Below are positions 16,220 through 26,637 of a stretch of 47,155 bases of DNA, one piece after another. Below the pieces are notes generated by a model. It saw only the letters and a program-made list of their open reading frames with translations, was not told the origin of the DNA and made no database searches. The position numbers and the translations under genes were made by a program. The stretch comes from an uncultured Scytonema sp. (GTDB lineage: Bacteria; Cyanobacteriota; Cyanobacteriia; Cyanobacteriales; Nostocaceae): NCBI GenBank assembly GCA_937873135.1, contig CALMVQ010000312.1, forward strand, positions 1 through 47,155, given 5' to 3'. Each line of letters starts with the position of its first letter. Position 1 is the stretch's first letter.

Positions 16220-17140
16220 TACTTTAATGCGTCGTAAAAACCAAGGACTATCTTCCAAACGCAGCATCTGAGGATTAAGTTGGTCAAAAATAAACTGCTC
16301 TGGATCGAGCAGCCGTAAAAAATTATGAAATTGATCTACATTTCCCTGGTGCGGTGTCGCCGTCAGCAGCAAAATTCTTTCTGAAATCCGCGATAGTTCT
16401 TCTGCCAATTTATAGCGTCCAGTGCGTCGTAAATCGTCTCCCTGAGTTCGAGCCGAACATTTATGCGCTTCGTCAATAATTACCAAATCCCAGTCCACTT
16501 GCAAAATACCAGGGGCAACATCATCCCGCTTGGCAAAATCAATCGAAGCAATACACTGGCGGAACCTTTCCCACGGATTTCCTGCCAACTGTCCTTTCGC
16601 CAAGACTGAGTTAATGACTTCAAAGGTTGCAGAAAATTTACTGCTTAGTTCATCCTGCCACTGAAGCGTTAAGGGAGCAGGCGCGAGAATTAAGACTCGT
16701 TCAACAGCATTTCTTAACTTGAGTTCCTTCAACAGCAGCCCAGCCATAATCGTCTTTCCGGCTCCTGGATCATCAGCTAGCAGAAATCGCAGCCTAACCT
16801 GCGGCAAAATTCGTTCGTAAACCGCTTCTAACTGGTGAGGTAAAGGACGCACTCCACTCAGGCTGACAGCAAAGTGAGGATCGTAGTCAAATGCTGTTTT
16901 AATCCTTGCTGACTCAATTAATAGGAAAAACTGATTTGCATCTACAGGAACTTCCGATACTTGCTCAAGACTTGCTAAAATCTCCTCAGCTTCTGCTACT
17001 GTAAGATATGCATCGTGCAATTCTCCCTGTTGATTGCGAACCCGTAGCAGCCATGTATCTTCTAAGAGTTTTGCCGATTCAACAGTCACAGAACCAGTAA
17101 ATTGTCCTGAGATGGAAATCCGTTTTCCGATTAAGTGCAT
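16055..17140 (-). pseudogene. Snf2-type helicase N-terminus fused in frame to a transposase fragment
   Basis: About 307 residues of a DEAD/DEAH Swi2/Snf2 helicase (MHLIGKRISISGQF...; Walker A DDPGAGKTIMAG; LILAPAPLTLQW; DEAH box VIIDEAHKC; motif III LLLTATPH; ending PWFLRRIK) run directly into the transposase-derived tail starting DETLTVEDPK near 16219. A full protein of this family has a second helicase lobe and about 900-1100 residues. That half is missing, so the helicase cannot be functional as such. Relatives occur in restriction-like and DISARM-type defence loci (DrmD-like), which fits the setting; this link is inference. The frame is open through the junction, so a 361-residue chimera could be made. 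Confidence 0.85.
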
Positions 17141-17615
17141 GATTAATTGTTAATGGCTAATTGCGAATTGCGAATTGCTAATGAAAGACTGGTGATGAAC
17201 AGTTAGCAATTAACAATCTACAATCAACTATTAACTTTTCCCAATTGGGATGACATCCGAGTTATTACGGTTATGCGATCGCTTCAACAACTAGCTATAA
17301 TTATTTTCATGTGGAGTGTCATCATCTACTGATGCTGTTGGCGAAATATTTCTTAATGTAGCTATGGTAATGATTGAAGTTGAAGCCGAAAAAAAAGCAT
17401 AACTAAACAAGGCAAAAGTTAAAAGTCAAAAGGCAAAAGAAAGAAAAAGAAAATTCGGTTTCAAGCCCCCAAATCGATGGAAAACCAAAAAATATTTTTT
17501 AAGGGGACACATAGTGCGAGCAAAAAAGGTGAGCGTAAGATCCCCTAATTTTAATTATGGGGATTCTCTTTTTACTTTTTAATCACACATTTAGTTTCCT
17601 GTCAATACGTAAGTC
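17141..17615. other. Gene-free stretch between the helicase relic and recN
   Basis: It contains short direct repeats of an AATTGCGAATTGC/AGCAATTAACAATC type, degenerate CAAAAGT-like heptamers near 17420 and one HIP1 site. A hairpin at 17540-17564 (ATCCCC... GGGGAT) is followed by a T-rich run to 17580, i.e. plus-strand terminator-like although no plus gene ends here. A frame near 17304-17402 (DAVGEIFLNVAMVMIEVEAE) looks faintly protein-like but has no start codon and no family I know. Confidence 0.5.
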
Positions 17616-19388
17616 CTAATTATTTGGAACTTGCAATTTGGAATTGTTCTGACGGTGGGTGGCAGCTTGGGTTAACAAAGATTCCGCAAAGGCGATCGCC
17701 TGCTGTGCTGACTTACCCCCAGCTAACTGTGCCAGTTCTTCGCGTCGCTTACTGAGATTATCTAAGGTAGTCACTCGCACAACGGTGCGTTCAATTTTCG
17801 CATCAAGGTTTTGGATTTCTGATTCTGCTGAAACTTCTTTAATAGTGCGTTTATCCACGCGGAAGTGACGATCTGCCATTGCGGCTACTAAGGGTTGGTG
17901 GGTAACACATAACACTTGCTGACGCTGACCAAGTTGGTGTAACTTTTCTGCTATCGCCTGTGCCACACGTCCGGAAACTCCAACATCAATTTCATCAAAT
18001 ACTAATGTTTCCGTCGTATCTGCTTGGGAAAAACAAGCTTTCAAAGCCAGCAAAAAGCGGCTCATTTCACCACCAGAGGCAATTTTTGTTAAAGGTTGCA
18101 GCGGTTCGCCAGGATTGGGACTAAACATGAAGGTAATTTTGTCTGCTCCTGCTATAGTCGGAGAAGTAGGCAAAATCTCAACTTTAAACTGTACCTTTTC
18201 CATTGCTAAAGGCTTCAGTTCCCTGAGTATTTTCGCTTCTAAATTTGTCGCAGTAGAGCAACGCAACTGAGTTAACTGTCGGCAGGCGACAGTCAGCTTC
18301 TCCAAACACTCCTTTTCTTGCTGCTCTAGATTTTCAATCGATTGTTCACTATCATTAAGGTCAGATAATTCTCCCTGTATGCGCTGGTAATAAGCTATCG
18401 CCTCGGTCAGTGTCGGACCGTACTTGCGACAAACTTGCTTTAATTCCCGTATCCGTTCTTCCACTTCCTCCAAACGCTGGGGATCTGCCTCCAATTCTTC
18501 CCCATAGGCATTTATTTGTCTTGCCACTTCCACAACCATTGCTTGAGCATCCCTTACCAAATCCAATAGTGGTTGTAGCTTGGTATCATATTCTACCATA
18601 GAATTTAAGGTGTCCTCACTGTCTCCCAGTAAGTCCGCAGCTGCTGGGGTATCCCCATCATCTTGGTATAAAGCTTGGTATACTTTATAACTCATCTGTT
18701 GCAAATCGACGACATGATTGAGCCGTTCGTGTTCTTGTTGAACCTGTGTTAATTCATCGGCATCGCTGAGGTTTGCGGCTTTCAATTCCTGCACTTGATA
18801 CGTCAGCAAATCGAGTTGTTGCAAACGTTCGCGTTCTGATGTCCGACGTTTTTCTAATATAAGACGCGCTTGCTGGTAACCACTAAAGGTAGAAGCGATC
18901 GCCTGACGCAGCGGCATAAGTTGGTCACCACCGTACAGATCCAACCAATCGCGGACTTGGGCAGATTGTCCGACTTGTAAGGTTTGACCTTGGGCGGTGA
19001 TTTCCACCAAGCGATCCCGCAGCCCTGCCATCACCTGCAGATTGACTAACACTCCATTAACCCGCGAGCGACTGCGGATATTACTACCTGTGGCTGTAAT
19101 TTCTCTACCGATGACTACGGAGTTCTCATCAAGAGAATCGATCTCCTGTTCGCTTAACCAAGCGGTTAATGCCGAGTTTGAGGTGAAGGTGGCTTCCACC
19201 ATTGACCGATTTGAACCAGTACGAATTACTCGACTGGAAACCTTACCACCCAATACCGCATCAATGGCATCTAAGATAATCGACTTGCCAGCGCCAGTTT
19301 CACCTGTCAATACATTCAGTCCAGCACCAAACTCGAGTTCTAATAGGTCAATTAAAGCAAAGTTTTCAATTCGCAATAGAGATAACAC
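17616..19388 (-). CDS. recN: DNA repair protein RecN
   Basis: SMC-like ATPase acting in recombinational repair of double-strand breaks. The GTG at 19388 gives 590 residues, the usual length, beginning VLSLLRIENFALIDLLELEF; the longer frame to 19430 adds 14 unlikely residues. Walker A is LTGETGAGKSIILDA, followed by the coiled-coil middle (about 160-340, rich in Gln/Glu/Leu). The C-terminal half carries the signature KIASGGEMSRFLLALK and Walker B ETLVFDEIDVGVSG, with the CVTHQPLVAAMADRHF H-loop. Encoded alone. The 158 bases separating it from the divergent ABC1 kinase ORF (19548 onward) probably hold both promoters. Looks intact. Confidence 0.93.
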   Translation of the reverse strand: MLSLLRIENFALIDLLELEFGAGLNVLTGETGAGKSIILDAIDAVLGGKVSSRVIRTGSNRSMVEATFTSNSALTAWLSEQEIDSLDENSVVIGREITATGSNIRSRSRVNGVLVNLQVMAGLRDRLVEITAQGQTLQVGQSAQVRDWLDLYGGDQLMPLRQAIASTFSGYQQARLILEKRRTSERERLQQLDLLTYQVQELKAANLSDADELTQVQQEHERLNHVVDLQQMSYKVYQALYQDDGDTPAAADLLGDSEDTLNSMVEYDTKLQPLLDLVRDAQAMVVEVARQINAYGEELEADPQRLEEVEERIRELKQVCRKYGPTLTEAIAYYQRIQGELSDLNDSEQSIENLEQQEKECLEKLTVACRQLTQLRCSTATNLEAKILRELKPLAMEKVQFKVEILPTSPTIAGADKITFMFSPNPGEPLQPLTKIASGGEMSRFLLALKACFSQADTTETLVFDEIDVGVSGRVAQAIAEKLHQLGQRQQVLCVTHQPLVAAMADRHFRVDKRTIKEVSAESEIQNLDAKIERTVVRVTTLDNLSKRREELAQLAGGKSAQQAIAFAESLLTQAATHRQNNSKLQVPNN

Positions 19389-19646
19389 AACTCTAAATTC
19401 TCCGCTAGGACAGACGCCGGATACTTCCAACTTAAGAGATACTAGTGATTATAGAAGCTGCAACACTTAATACTATTGGATTACATACTCCCAAATGAAG
19501 TGTATCAAACCTAATTTAATTTGACTTAGTCAGATGTCCCCTGTCTCTTGCCCTTTGTAAATACTCATAACCAATCAAGAGGATGCGAGTTTATTTACAG
19601 AATTGTTACAATACTTAACGTGTTGACCCCCATGCGGTGGCATTCC

Positions 19647-21683
19647 ATGATTACCAAGACAGTTCCCCCTACTTCCCAACCAGTCGTTGATATTGAGGAC
19701 AGTCATAAATTGTCCGTAACTGAAATAGTGCCAGAAAATGGTGCGCTCGTTGAAGTCGTCAGCTTACCAGACCAAAGTGAAGCCCAATATAACTTGGTTA
19801 ATGTAGAAAATCGACCTGAGTTATATTACGATGCCGAGGCGATCGCCGCGCACTTCAAAAAAAGACCCCTGCAAGTTTTGCGGCGTATTTTCAAAGTCTT
19901 GACACCAACTCTTACCTTTATTTTAGGTTTGTGGTGGGATAACAAACGGGGAGTTGTCGTTAAAAATGACCACCGTCGAGCGATTCACCTCAGAGAACTG
20001 CTGACGAACCTGGGACCCGCTTACATTAAAATTGGACAAGCTTTATCTACACGACCAGATCTCGTTCCTCCTGCCTACTTAGAGGAACTCACTAAACTAC
20101 AAGACAAATTGCCACCCTTCCCGAACGAAATAGCCTACCAATTTATTGAAGAAGAATTGGGGGCGACTCCAGAAGAAGTATATCTCGAACTCTCACCCGA
20201 TCCAATTGCCGCCGCTTCCTTGGGACAAGTTTACAAAGGTAAGCTGAAAACAGGTGAGGACGTTGCGATCAAGGTCCAACGCCCTGACTTAAGAGAACGC
20301 ATTACCATAGACTTGTACATATTGCGCCGATTAGCCGGATGGGCGCAGCGAAATATTAAACGGGTGCGGAGTGAGCTTGTGGCCATCCTAGATGAGTTGG
20401 GGTACCGCATCTTTGAAGAGATGGACTACATCCACGAGGGAGAAAACGCTGAGCGATTTTACCAACTGTACGGTCATTTAAAAGACGTATACGTACCGAA
20501 AATATACTGGGAATACACCAATCGTCGCGTTCTGACAATGGAGTGGATTAACGGTGTAAAACTAACTGATACAGACGCAATTCGCGCTCGAGGTATAGAT
20601 GCTCGGTATTTAATAGAAGTTGGTGTACAGTGTTCATTACGCCAGTTACTAGAAGATGGTTTTTTCCATGCCGATCCCCATCCAGGTAACTTATTAGCCA
20701 CCTTTGATGGTCAATTAGCTTATCTCGATTTTGGAATGATGAGCGAGATCAAGCCCCAGCAGCGTTATGGTTTGATAGAAGCTATAGTCCACCTCGTTAA
20801 CCGCGACTTTGACGCTTTAGGCCGTGATTACGTTAAGTTAGAATTTTTGACGCCAGAAACCGACTTAACACCAATTATTCCGGCATTTGCAAGGGTATTT
20901 GGTAATGCCTTGGGAGCAAGCGTCGCTGAGTTAAATATTAAAAGCATTACTGATGAACTATCAGCATTAATGTATGAGTATCCTTTCCGCGTACCAGCTT
21001 ACTACGCCTTAATCATCCGTTCCTTGGTGACGTTAGAAGGTATCGCCATCAATATCGATCCGAACTTCAAAGTATTAAGTGCAGCTTATCCCTACGTCTC
21101 CAAACGCCTGTTAACCGATCCCTCACCAGAACTTAGAGCATCATTACAGGATTTATTATTCAAAGAAGGTAAATTCCGGTGGAACCGGTTGGAAAATTTG
21201 TTACGCAACGCCCGCAATAGCCAAGACTACGACTTCAATTTAGTACTGAATCAAGCAGTAGACTTCTTATCTTCCGAACGCGGCGCTTTCATTCGTAACA
21301 AAGTTGTAGATGAAGCTGTCAAAGGCGTTGATGCTGTTAGCAAAAATGCTCTCCACAACTTCACATCCTTACTGCGAGAAAGAGTCGGGATAACAACAGT
21401 CAATGAAACTCCCACAGCCACAATCGAACAACAACAAACATTGGAACATATCAAACAGATCTTAAAAATTCTTCAAGAAACCCGTGGCTTTGATTCCTCA
21501 AAACTCGCTCCCCAGATCGCCCAACTGTTCTTGAATCCAGGAGTACAGCGTTTGGGTCAACAGTTTGCTAGCCAGTTGCTGCAAAAGGCTGCAGCAAGAT
21601 TGCTCCGGGAATTATTGACAGTAGAGGATGCTGATAGTAGGAAAAAAGAATTCAGTACTTTAGCGGTCAGCAGTCAGCGATAA
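19647..21683 (+). CDS. ABC1/UbiB-family atypical kinase (AarF-like)
   Basis: Member of the ABC1/ADCK/UbiB family of protein-kinase-like ATPases, in cyanobacteria linked to quinone and prenyl-lipid metabolism and membrane stress. Visible motifs: KxGQ region (YIKIGQALSTRPDLVP), the Ala-rich loop AAASLGQVYKG, VAIKVQRP (ATP-binding Lys), HADPHPGNL (catalytic loop) and YLDFGMM (the DFG equivalent). The ATG at 19647 (with GGTGG about 6 bases upstream) gives 678 residues. An ATG at 19632 and a more distant in-frame extension are alternatives. The C-terminal 150 residues are helical. Divergent from recN. Substrate not deducible. Confidence 0.88.
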   Translation: MITKTVPPTSQPVVDIEDSHKLSVTEIVPENGALVEVVSLPDQSEAQYNLVNVENRPELYYDAEAIAAHFKKRPLQVLRRIFKVLTPTLTFILGLWWDNKRGVVVKNDHRRAIHLRELLTNLGPAYIKIGQALSTRPDLVPPAYLEELTKLQDKLPPFPNEIAYQFIEEELGATPEEVYLELSPDPIAAASLGQVYKGKLKTGEDVAIKVQRPDLRERITIDLYILRRLAGWAQRNIKRVRSELVAILDELGYRIFEEMDYIHEGENAERFYQLYGHLKDVYVPKIYWEYTNRRVLTMEWINGVKLTDTDAIRARGIDARYLIEVGVQCSLRQLLEDGFFHADPHPGNLLATFDGQLAYLDFGMMSEIKPQQRYGLIEAIVHLVNRDFDALGRDYVKLEFLTPETDLTPIIPAFARVFGNALGASVAELNIKSITDELSALMYEYPFRVPAYYALIIRSLVTLEGIAINIDPNFKVLSAAYPYVSKRLLTDPSPELRASLQDLLFKEGKFRWNRLENLLRNARNSQDYDFNLVLNQAVDFLSSERGAFIRNKVVDEAVKGVDAVSKNALHNFTSLLRERVGITTVNETPTATIEQQQTLEHIKQILKILQETRGFDSSKLAPQIAQLFLNPGVQRLGQQFASQLLQKAAARLLRELLTVEDADSRKKEFSTLAVSSQR

Positions 21684-22192
21684 GAGGAGTTTGTAGACGA
21701 GTTACTCATGAGCGGTGCCTTGATATTACCCCGTTTAGATGGAGGGGAACAGGGGGAACTCGGGGTTTCCTCTAGGGTAATGGGGGCTTGGGGGAAAGAA
21801 ATTGCATTATTTATCTTACACCCGCAAAGGAGTAGCAGTTAGCAATTATTACAGAAACGCGACCTCGTCGTAGCCCCTTCCTTCTAGGAATGGGATTGAC
21901 TCTTAGTCCCTTGTCTGGCGCATCAATTTGCCGAACCACGTTCAGGCTGTCAGAGAATTTCGTCTTGGATGAGAAACCGTTCGGGATCTGGCTTTGTTAT
22001 TGATTACAGTTCCTCACTAGATCGCGTTTGTGAGAGGTAGATACAGCTTAGGCTTACACCTTGACAGAAATAAACAAATGTGTTAATTCAAATTTTACCT
22101 TGTTTGCATTGGTGGGCAGTGTTCCACAGGAACTCGAAAATTCGTAGAATTTGCGCTTGCACTGCCCACCCTACGCCTTGACTGGGAGACCC
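21684..22192. other. Intergenic stretch with a palindromic repeat at 22111-22170
   Basis: No gene is visible in these 509 bases. GGTGGGCAGTG at 22111 pairs with CACTGCCCACC ending at 22170 around a 38-base centre, a common type of interspersed palindrome. A G-rich segment near 21730-21790 and an open frame near 21850-22005 (SPFLLGMGLTLSPLSGAS) have no recognisable family. The genes on either side converge, so transcription terminators are expected here, but no hairpin plus T-run stands out. Confidence 0.5.
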
Positions 22193-22627
22193 TTAATCGT
22201 TGTCTTTGTGAACCCCGTTTTTCTCCCGTTTCAGACCTTCTTCTAGGGCTTGAATTTGTTCCCGACGCGCCTCCAACTCTAGAGAACGACGTGCTAGATC
22301 TTGGTTTTGCAATGTCAGATTTTGTCGCCAATGTTCGGCTCGTTCAGCTTCTTGCTGCAAAAATTCCGGAGAAATACCAGAAGTTAAGTAGGTTTGCACC
22401 ATAGCCAGTACCCAGTTCGTTGCGTCTTCAAGGCTTTCAATATCTCCTGTGGGCGAAAGTTCTACTAAAACTAGCAATTTTATAGTTAGCGAACTACCTT
22501 TTCCCAAGAGAATGAAAGCTTCTTCTGGAATCATGGCCCACATATTTTCAGCTTCCTGACGTGCTAACAACCGCAACTGGGGCTGGTCTAAAAATTCGTT
22601 CTTATGCACCTGAGCTAGATATAACAT
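22193..22627 (-). CDS. Conserved hypothetical protein with a C-terminal coiled coil
   Basis: 144 residues. Residues about 1-85 (LYLAQVHKNEFLDQPQLRLLARQ; MWAMIPEEAFILLGKG) form a small soluble domain. The rest (about 90-140: LQQEAERAEHWRQNLTLQ onward) is a charged heptad-like helix. It lies 44 bases downstream of valS on the same strand and may be co-transcribed with it. No enzyme motif is seen. I do not recognise a named family. Confidence 0.65.
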   Translation of the reverse strand: MLYLAQVHKNEFLDQPQLRLLARQEAENMWAMIPEEAFILLGKGSSLTIKLLVLVELSPTGDIESLEDATNWVLAMVQTYLTSGISPEFLQQEAERAEHWRQNLTLQNQDLARRSLELEARREQIQALEEGLKREKNGVHKDND

Positions 22628-22671
22628 AACGGTTGTTTAGGAAGTTGCAAGTATAAAATGCAGACTGTTCC

Positions 22672-25600
22672 CTATGCTAACTTACGCAGGCGGTCACGCA
22701 AGATTTCCGCTTGCTTCTCCGCCTCTGCTAAAGCATCCCGTGCTCCTGATACCACATCTGCTGGTGCTTTATCAACGAAATTAGAATTACCCAACCTTGC
22801 ACTCAAAGATTTGACTTCAGCTTCTACTTTGTTGAAGCTTCTCTCAAGTTTAGTACGTAGTGCTTCGGTATCAACTACCCCAGCTAGGGGAAGGAGTACT
22901 TGTATTGTCCCAACAACACCAGCTGCCACTTCTTCTGGTTGTTTCTCCAGTTTTTGAAACTGTTGAGCCTCTGTTGGGTTAAACCCCTGTTTCCAAAACA
23001 TTTGTCTAGCTTTATTTGTGAGTAAATTTCGAGCAACAAACCACGTAGAATAACCAATCCCAACGACTTTAAAGAAATTCCCTAATAAGGGAATGTCATT
23101 AATTGCATCTACCACGGCAAAACTTATTCTTAGTAAGAAAACTCCGCCGATAATTCCTCCTATGTTCGTCCAACTTATTTGATTCTGCTTAATTGTCTCT
23201 TGCTTTTGCTCAAGAGCGATCATCAAAGTCTCCACCTTTGCTAAATCTTTAATGTAAGACTGTCCAGCATGAAGAATTTGCCGTTCCTTGTGACTGTCTG
23301 TCTGCAAATGTACCGTCACTTTCACCCCAGGCTTAATATCTGCTTCTGCTCGCAAATTGCGAATCGTGCGAATTGTACCAACAAGCAGTTCAAACTGTTC
23401 GTCCAAAGCTAGGTCAATTAAATTTGTTTCTGCTTCTGGATAGAGTTGTAAAGACAAACTCTGCTTGGAATCTGCTGGTTGCTGAGTCAGGGTATGCCAA
23501 ATTTCTTCAGTTATGTGAGGCATGAAAGGATGAAGTAGTTTTAAAATACCTTCCAGCACAAAGCCAAGAGTTTGTTGGGCTACCCACCTCGATGTGGGAT
23601 CAGCATCTTTTTGCAAGCGCGATTTGACAAGTTCAATGTACAGATCGCAAAAGTCACCCCAGATAAAATCATAAAGTCCCTTCGCGGCTTCTCCCAAACC
23701 GTAGTTATCAATGTAATCATTAGTTTGTTTAACAACCTGATTGTACCGGGAGAGAATCCAGCGATCGCTAAGCTCCAATTCTAGATTTTCGATGTTGAAG
23801 TTTGTGGAGTCTGATAATCCAAAATCCTCCAAATTCATCATGACAAATCGGGCCGCATTCCACAACTTGTTAGCGAAGTTACGGGACGCCTCTACCGATG
23901 ACGATTCATTCTTTTTGCGATCGTACTCCAGCCGGATATCTTGACCAACCCCCGCCACTTCCTTAACAAGTGTGTAGCGTAAAGCATCAGTACCGTACTT
24001 ATCAATTAATAACAGTGGGTCAATGCCATTCCCTTTAGACTTAGACTGCTTCTGACCATTTTCATCCAGTACCAACCCGTGGATGTAAACCGTTTTAAAA
24101 GGCATTTGATCAGTAAAGTGTCCTCCCATCATCGTCATTCTAGCAACCCAGAAAAAGATAATGTCAAACCCAGTCACCAAAGTACTAGTAGGGTAGTAAG
24201 TTGCTAAATCCCGAGTTTGTTCTGGCCATCCCAAAGTAGAAAAGGGCCAGAGTCCGGAAGAAAACCAAGTATCCAGTACATCCGGATCTTGTTCTATCTT
24301 GACATTTTCTCCAAATTGTGATATAGCTTTCTCTCTAGCTTCAGCTTCCGACTTCGCCACAACAAAAGGCGTATGATCAGTAATTTCTTCGCCAGTTTCA
24401 CTCACAACGTACCAAGCAGGGATTTGGTGACCCCACCACAGTTGCCGAGAGATACACCAATCTTTAATTTTCACCAACCAGTCACGGTAAACCTTAGTCC
24501 AACGTTGAGGAACAAACTCCGGAGAATTATTTCCATCGAGGAATTCAAGGGTTCGATCTGCCATCGGGCGAATCTTGACAAACCACTGAGTAGAGAGGAG
24601 GGGTTCAACAGGGACTTTACCGCGCTCGCTATAAGGAACAGAATGCAAATAATCTTCCACCTTCACCAGAAAACCATCTGCCTCCAGACGGGAAACCACA
24701 TTTTTCCGGGCTACAAAACGGTCTTGTCCTTGGAATGAACCAGCATTTTCATTAAGAGTGCCGTCCTTATTCATAATATTGATAAACGGCAGATTGTGAC
24801 GCTGACCCATTTCAAAATCATTGGGATCGTGGGCCGGAGTCACCTTCACACAACCCGTCCCAAAAGTTAGGTCAACCAACTCATCAGCAATAATAGGGAT
24901 TTCCCGATTCATAATTGGCAGAGTCAGCATCTTACCAACTAAGTGCTTATAGCGTTCATCACCAGGATTCACCGCAACCGCAGTATCACCCAGCATAGTT
25001 TCCGGACGAGTCGTCGCCACCTCTATATAACCAGAACCATCTGCTATCGGATAACGGAAGTGCCAGAGATGCCCATGAACTTCCTGATTTTCCACCTCCA
25101 CATCAGACACAGCCGACTGAGTAGCCGGACACCAATTCACCAAATACTCGCCACGATAAATTAACCCTTCCTCATAAAGGCGAACAAAAGCTTCGACAAC
25201 AGCCTTGGACAAACCCTCATCTAAAGTAAAGCGTTCGCGAGACCAGTCTGTCGATACCCCCAAGCGTCGCAACTGATTAACAATCGTTCCTCCAGATTCG
25301 GCTTTCCACTGCCAAGCACCTTCGAGAAATTTTTCACGCCCTAATTCATAGCGAGTTTTGCCTTCCGCCTTCAGTTGCTTTTCCAGAATTGCTTGCACGG
25401 CAATGCTGGCGTGATCGGTTCCGGGTAGATAGAGAGTATTGCATCCCTTCATCCGGTGGTAACGGATCAAACAGTCAATCAACGTATTCTCAAAGGCGTG
25501 TCCCATGTGCAAACTACCAGTGACATTTGGTGGTGGAATGACGATGCAATAAGGTTTACCACCATTGTTGGGATCTGCTTTGTAGATTTGGTTGTCTTCC

Positions 25601-25674
25601 CAAAACTTTTGCCATTTGGCGTCAGTGGAGAAGGGATCGTACAAACTGGGGAGGTTAGTGATTGTTTCGGTCAT
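22672..25674 (-). CDS. valS: Valyl-tRNA synthetase with an inserted CAAD membrane domain
   Basis: Class I synthetase charging tRNA-Val. From [15 protein letters not shown] (ATG 25674; an ATG at 25686 is also in frame) the product has 1000 residues. HIGH appears as [15 protein letters not shown] and KMSKS as [12 protein letters not shown]. The editing domain (CP1) includes the [13 protein letters not shown] block. Near the C-terminus an extra 130 or so residues interrupt the normal tail. They contain two hydrophobic helices ([20 protein letters not shown] and a second around [15 protein letters not shown]) flanked by basic segments, which is the cyanobacterial aminoacyl-tRNA synthetase appended domain (CAAD) that anchors ValRS to membranes in Anabaena. 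After it the usual [14 protein letters not shown] and coiled-coil tRNA-binding arm resume. Confidence 0.95.
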   Translation of the reverse strand: MTETITNLPSLYDPFSTDAKWQKFWEDNQIYKADPNNGGKPYCIVIPPPNVTGSLHMGHAFENTLIDCLIRYHRMKGCNTLYLPGTDHASIAVQAILEKQLKAEGKTRYELGREKFLEGAWQWKAESGGTIVNQLRRLGVSTDWSRERFTLDEGLSKAVVEAFVRLYEEGLIYRGEYLVNWCPATQSAVSDVEVENQEVHGHLWHFRYPIADGSGYIEVATTRPETMLGDTAVAVNPGDERYKHLVGKMLTLPIMNREIPIIADELVDLTFGTGCVKVTPAHDPNDFEMGQRHNLPFINIMNKDGTLNENAGSFQGQDRFVARKNVVSRLEADGFLVKVEDYLHSVPYSERGKVPVEPLLSTQWFVKIRPMADRTLEFLDGNNSPEFVPQRWTKVYRDWLVKIKDWCISRQLWWGHQIPAWYVVSETGEEITDHTPFVVAKSEAEAREKAISQFGENVKIEQDPDVLDTWFSSGLWPFSTLGWPEQTRDLATYYPTSTLVTGFDIIFFWVARMTMMGGHFTDQMPFKTVYIHGLVLDENGQKQSKSKGNGIDPLLLIDKYGTDALRYTLVKEVAGVGQDIRLEYDRKKNESSSVEASRNFANKLWNAARFVMMNLEDFGLSDSTNFNIENLELELSDRWILSRYNQVVKQTNDYIDNYGLGEAAKGLYDFIWGDFCDLYIELVKSRLQKDADPTSRWVAQQTLGFVLEGILKLLHPFMPHITEEIWHTLTQQPADSKQSLSLQLYPEAETNLIDLALDEQFELLVGTIRTIRNLRAEADIKPGVKVTVHLQTDSHKERQILHAGQSYIKDLAKVETLMIALEQKQETIKQNQISWTNIGGIIGGVFLLRISFAVVDAINDIPLLGNFFKVVGIGYSTWFVARNLLTNKARQMFWKQGFNPTEAQQFQKLEKQPEEVAAGVVGTIQVLLPLAGVVDTEALRTKLERSFNKVEAEVKSLSARLGNSNFVDKAPADVVSGARDALAEAEKQAEILRDRLRKLA

Positions 25675-25736
25675 GCTGGGAAACATTAAGTATGGAAGAA
25701 CTTTTATAAATTTTGCCACAGGGTATAGAGAGTATT

Positions 25737-26266
25737 ATGAACCGCCTTCGCGAAGCGTCTCCCCTTGGGAGAAGACGCCAAGGACGCCAAGAGAAGAGAG
25801 CCAAGTCAAGAGGTAGATAGGTTAGCTTATGCTCTGATTGGAGCTGCGATTGAGGTGCATCGGGTGTTAGGACCAGCATTTTTGGAGTCTGTGTATCACC
25901 AAGCTTTAAAGCTGGAGTTTCAGATGCGGGAGATACCTTATAAATCTAAACCTTCAGTTGCAGTTAGATATAAAGGTCATCAAGTCGGTGAGAGTGAACC
26001 AGATTTTATTGTTGGCGATGTTTTGATTGTGGAATTGAAAGCTGTGGAGAAACTGACTCCGATTAACGAAGCCCAAGTCATGTCTTATCTCAGAGCCACT
26101 AGCAAAACTCTAGGTTTTCTGATCAACTTCAACGTCCCTATTTTAAAAGAAGGCATCAAACGCATCATCCTCTCTTCTTAATCTTGTCTTGGCGCTCTTG
26201 GCAACGGACACGTTGCAAGGGCGGGGGGAACCCCCACACGCAAGTGTCCTCGTCTTGGCGGTTCAT
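25737..26266. mobile_element. GxxExxY gene unit bounded by inverted repeats, each arm split by another repeat
   Basis: ATGAACCGCC at 25737-25746 is the complement of GGCGGTTCAT at 26257-26266. Inside, AAGACGCCAAGGACGCCAAGAG on the left mirrors the CTTGGCGCTCTTGGC and GTCTTGGCGG parts on the right. In the left arm 25 bases (25747-25771, TTCGCGAAGCGTC... type) interrupt the repeat. In the right arm about 49 bases (around 26203-26251, with GGGGGGAACCCCC) do the same. The repeats frame the gene exactly, as if gene and ends move together. No transposase is present. Confidence 0.6.
25765..26181 (+). CDS. GxxExxY protein (PD-(D/E)xK-like, PF13366 type)
   Basis: 138 residues from a TTG at 25765, the only in-frame start before the conserved core. 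The core has AYALIGAAIEVHRVLGPAF, GPAFLESVY (the GxxExxY signature), EPDFIVGDVLIVELKAV (Asp...ELK nuclease-like triad) and ILKEGIKRIIL. Function is unknown in general; the fold suggests nucleic-acid binding or cleavage. An ATG at 25737 in the left inverted repeat would read MNRQDAKDAKRREP in frame if the 25-base repeat at 25747-25771 were removed. So the natural start has been cut off by a repeat insertion and expression may now be poor. Confidence 0.75.
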   Translation: MGEDAKDAKRREPSQEVDRLAYALIGAAIEVHRVLGPAFLESVYHQALKLEFQMREIPYKSKPSVAVRYKGHQVGESEPDFIVGDVLIVELKAVEKLTPINEAQVMSYLRATSKTLGFLINFNVPILKEGIKRIILSS

Positions 26267-26637
26267 CATATATTTTCTGTTATCTCAACCGACTTTTTGG
26301 GAAAACTATAACAGTAGCCTGATCAGAATTGTCAGTCACAATTGACTGATTGGGCTGGAGAATGAGTGACTTGCACCATTTCTTAATTCTAGCAATTTAT
26401 AAATACTGGTGTGCATACTACTAACAAATGAACTACTTCCCTCCTCAAAACTTACTCTTGCTTCTATATTTTCATTGCTTGTTTGGGATTGAATTGTCAG
26501 AGCGGACACAACTGGTTATATGAGACGTTAAACTATGGACAAAATATTAGCTTATCGTACTACAAGCAATGATAAGTTAATACATTTTTGTGATTATTAA
26601 TGATTCATAAAATATATTCTGATATCAGAAGCCAGTT
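26182..26637. other. Region upstream of cyaB1
   Basis: The first 85 bases are the right arm of the GxxExxY unit. The remaining 370 are AT-rich and non-coding, and must hold the promoter of the cyclase gene. I could not pick a convincing -10/-35 pair or a regulator site. Confidence 0.45.

Noticed and set aside
21712-21843. 44-codon ORF after the ABC1 kinase gene
   Set aside because: G-rich intergenic sequence without a ribosome site or known family.
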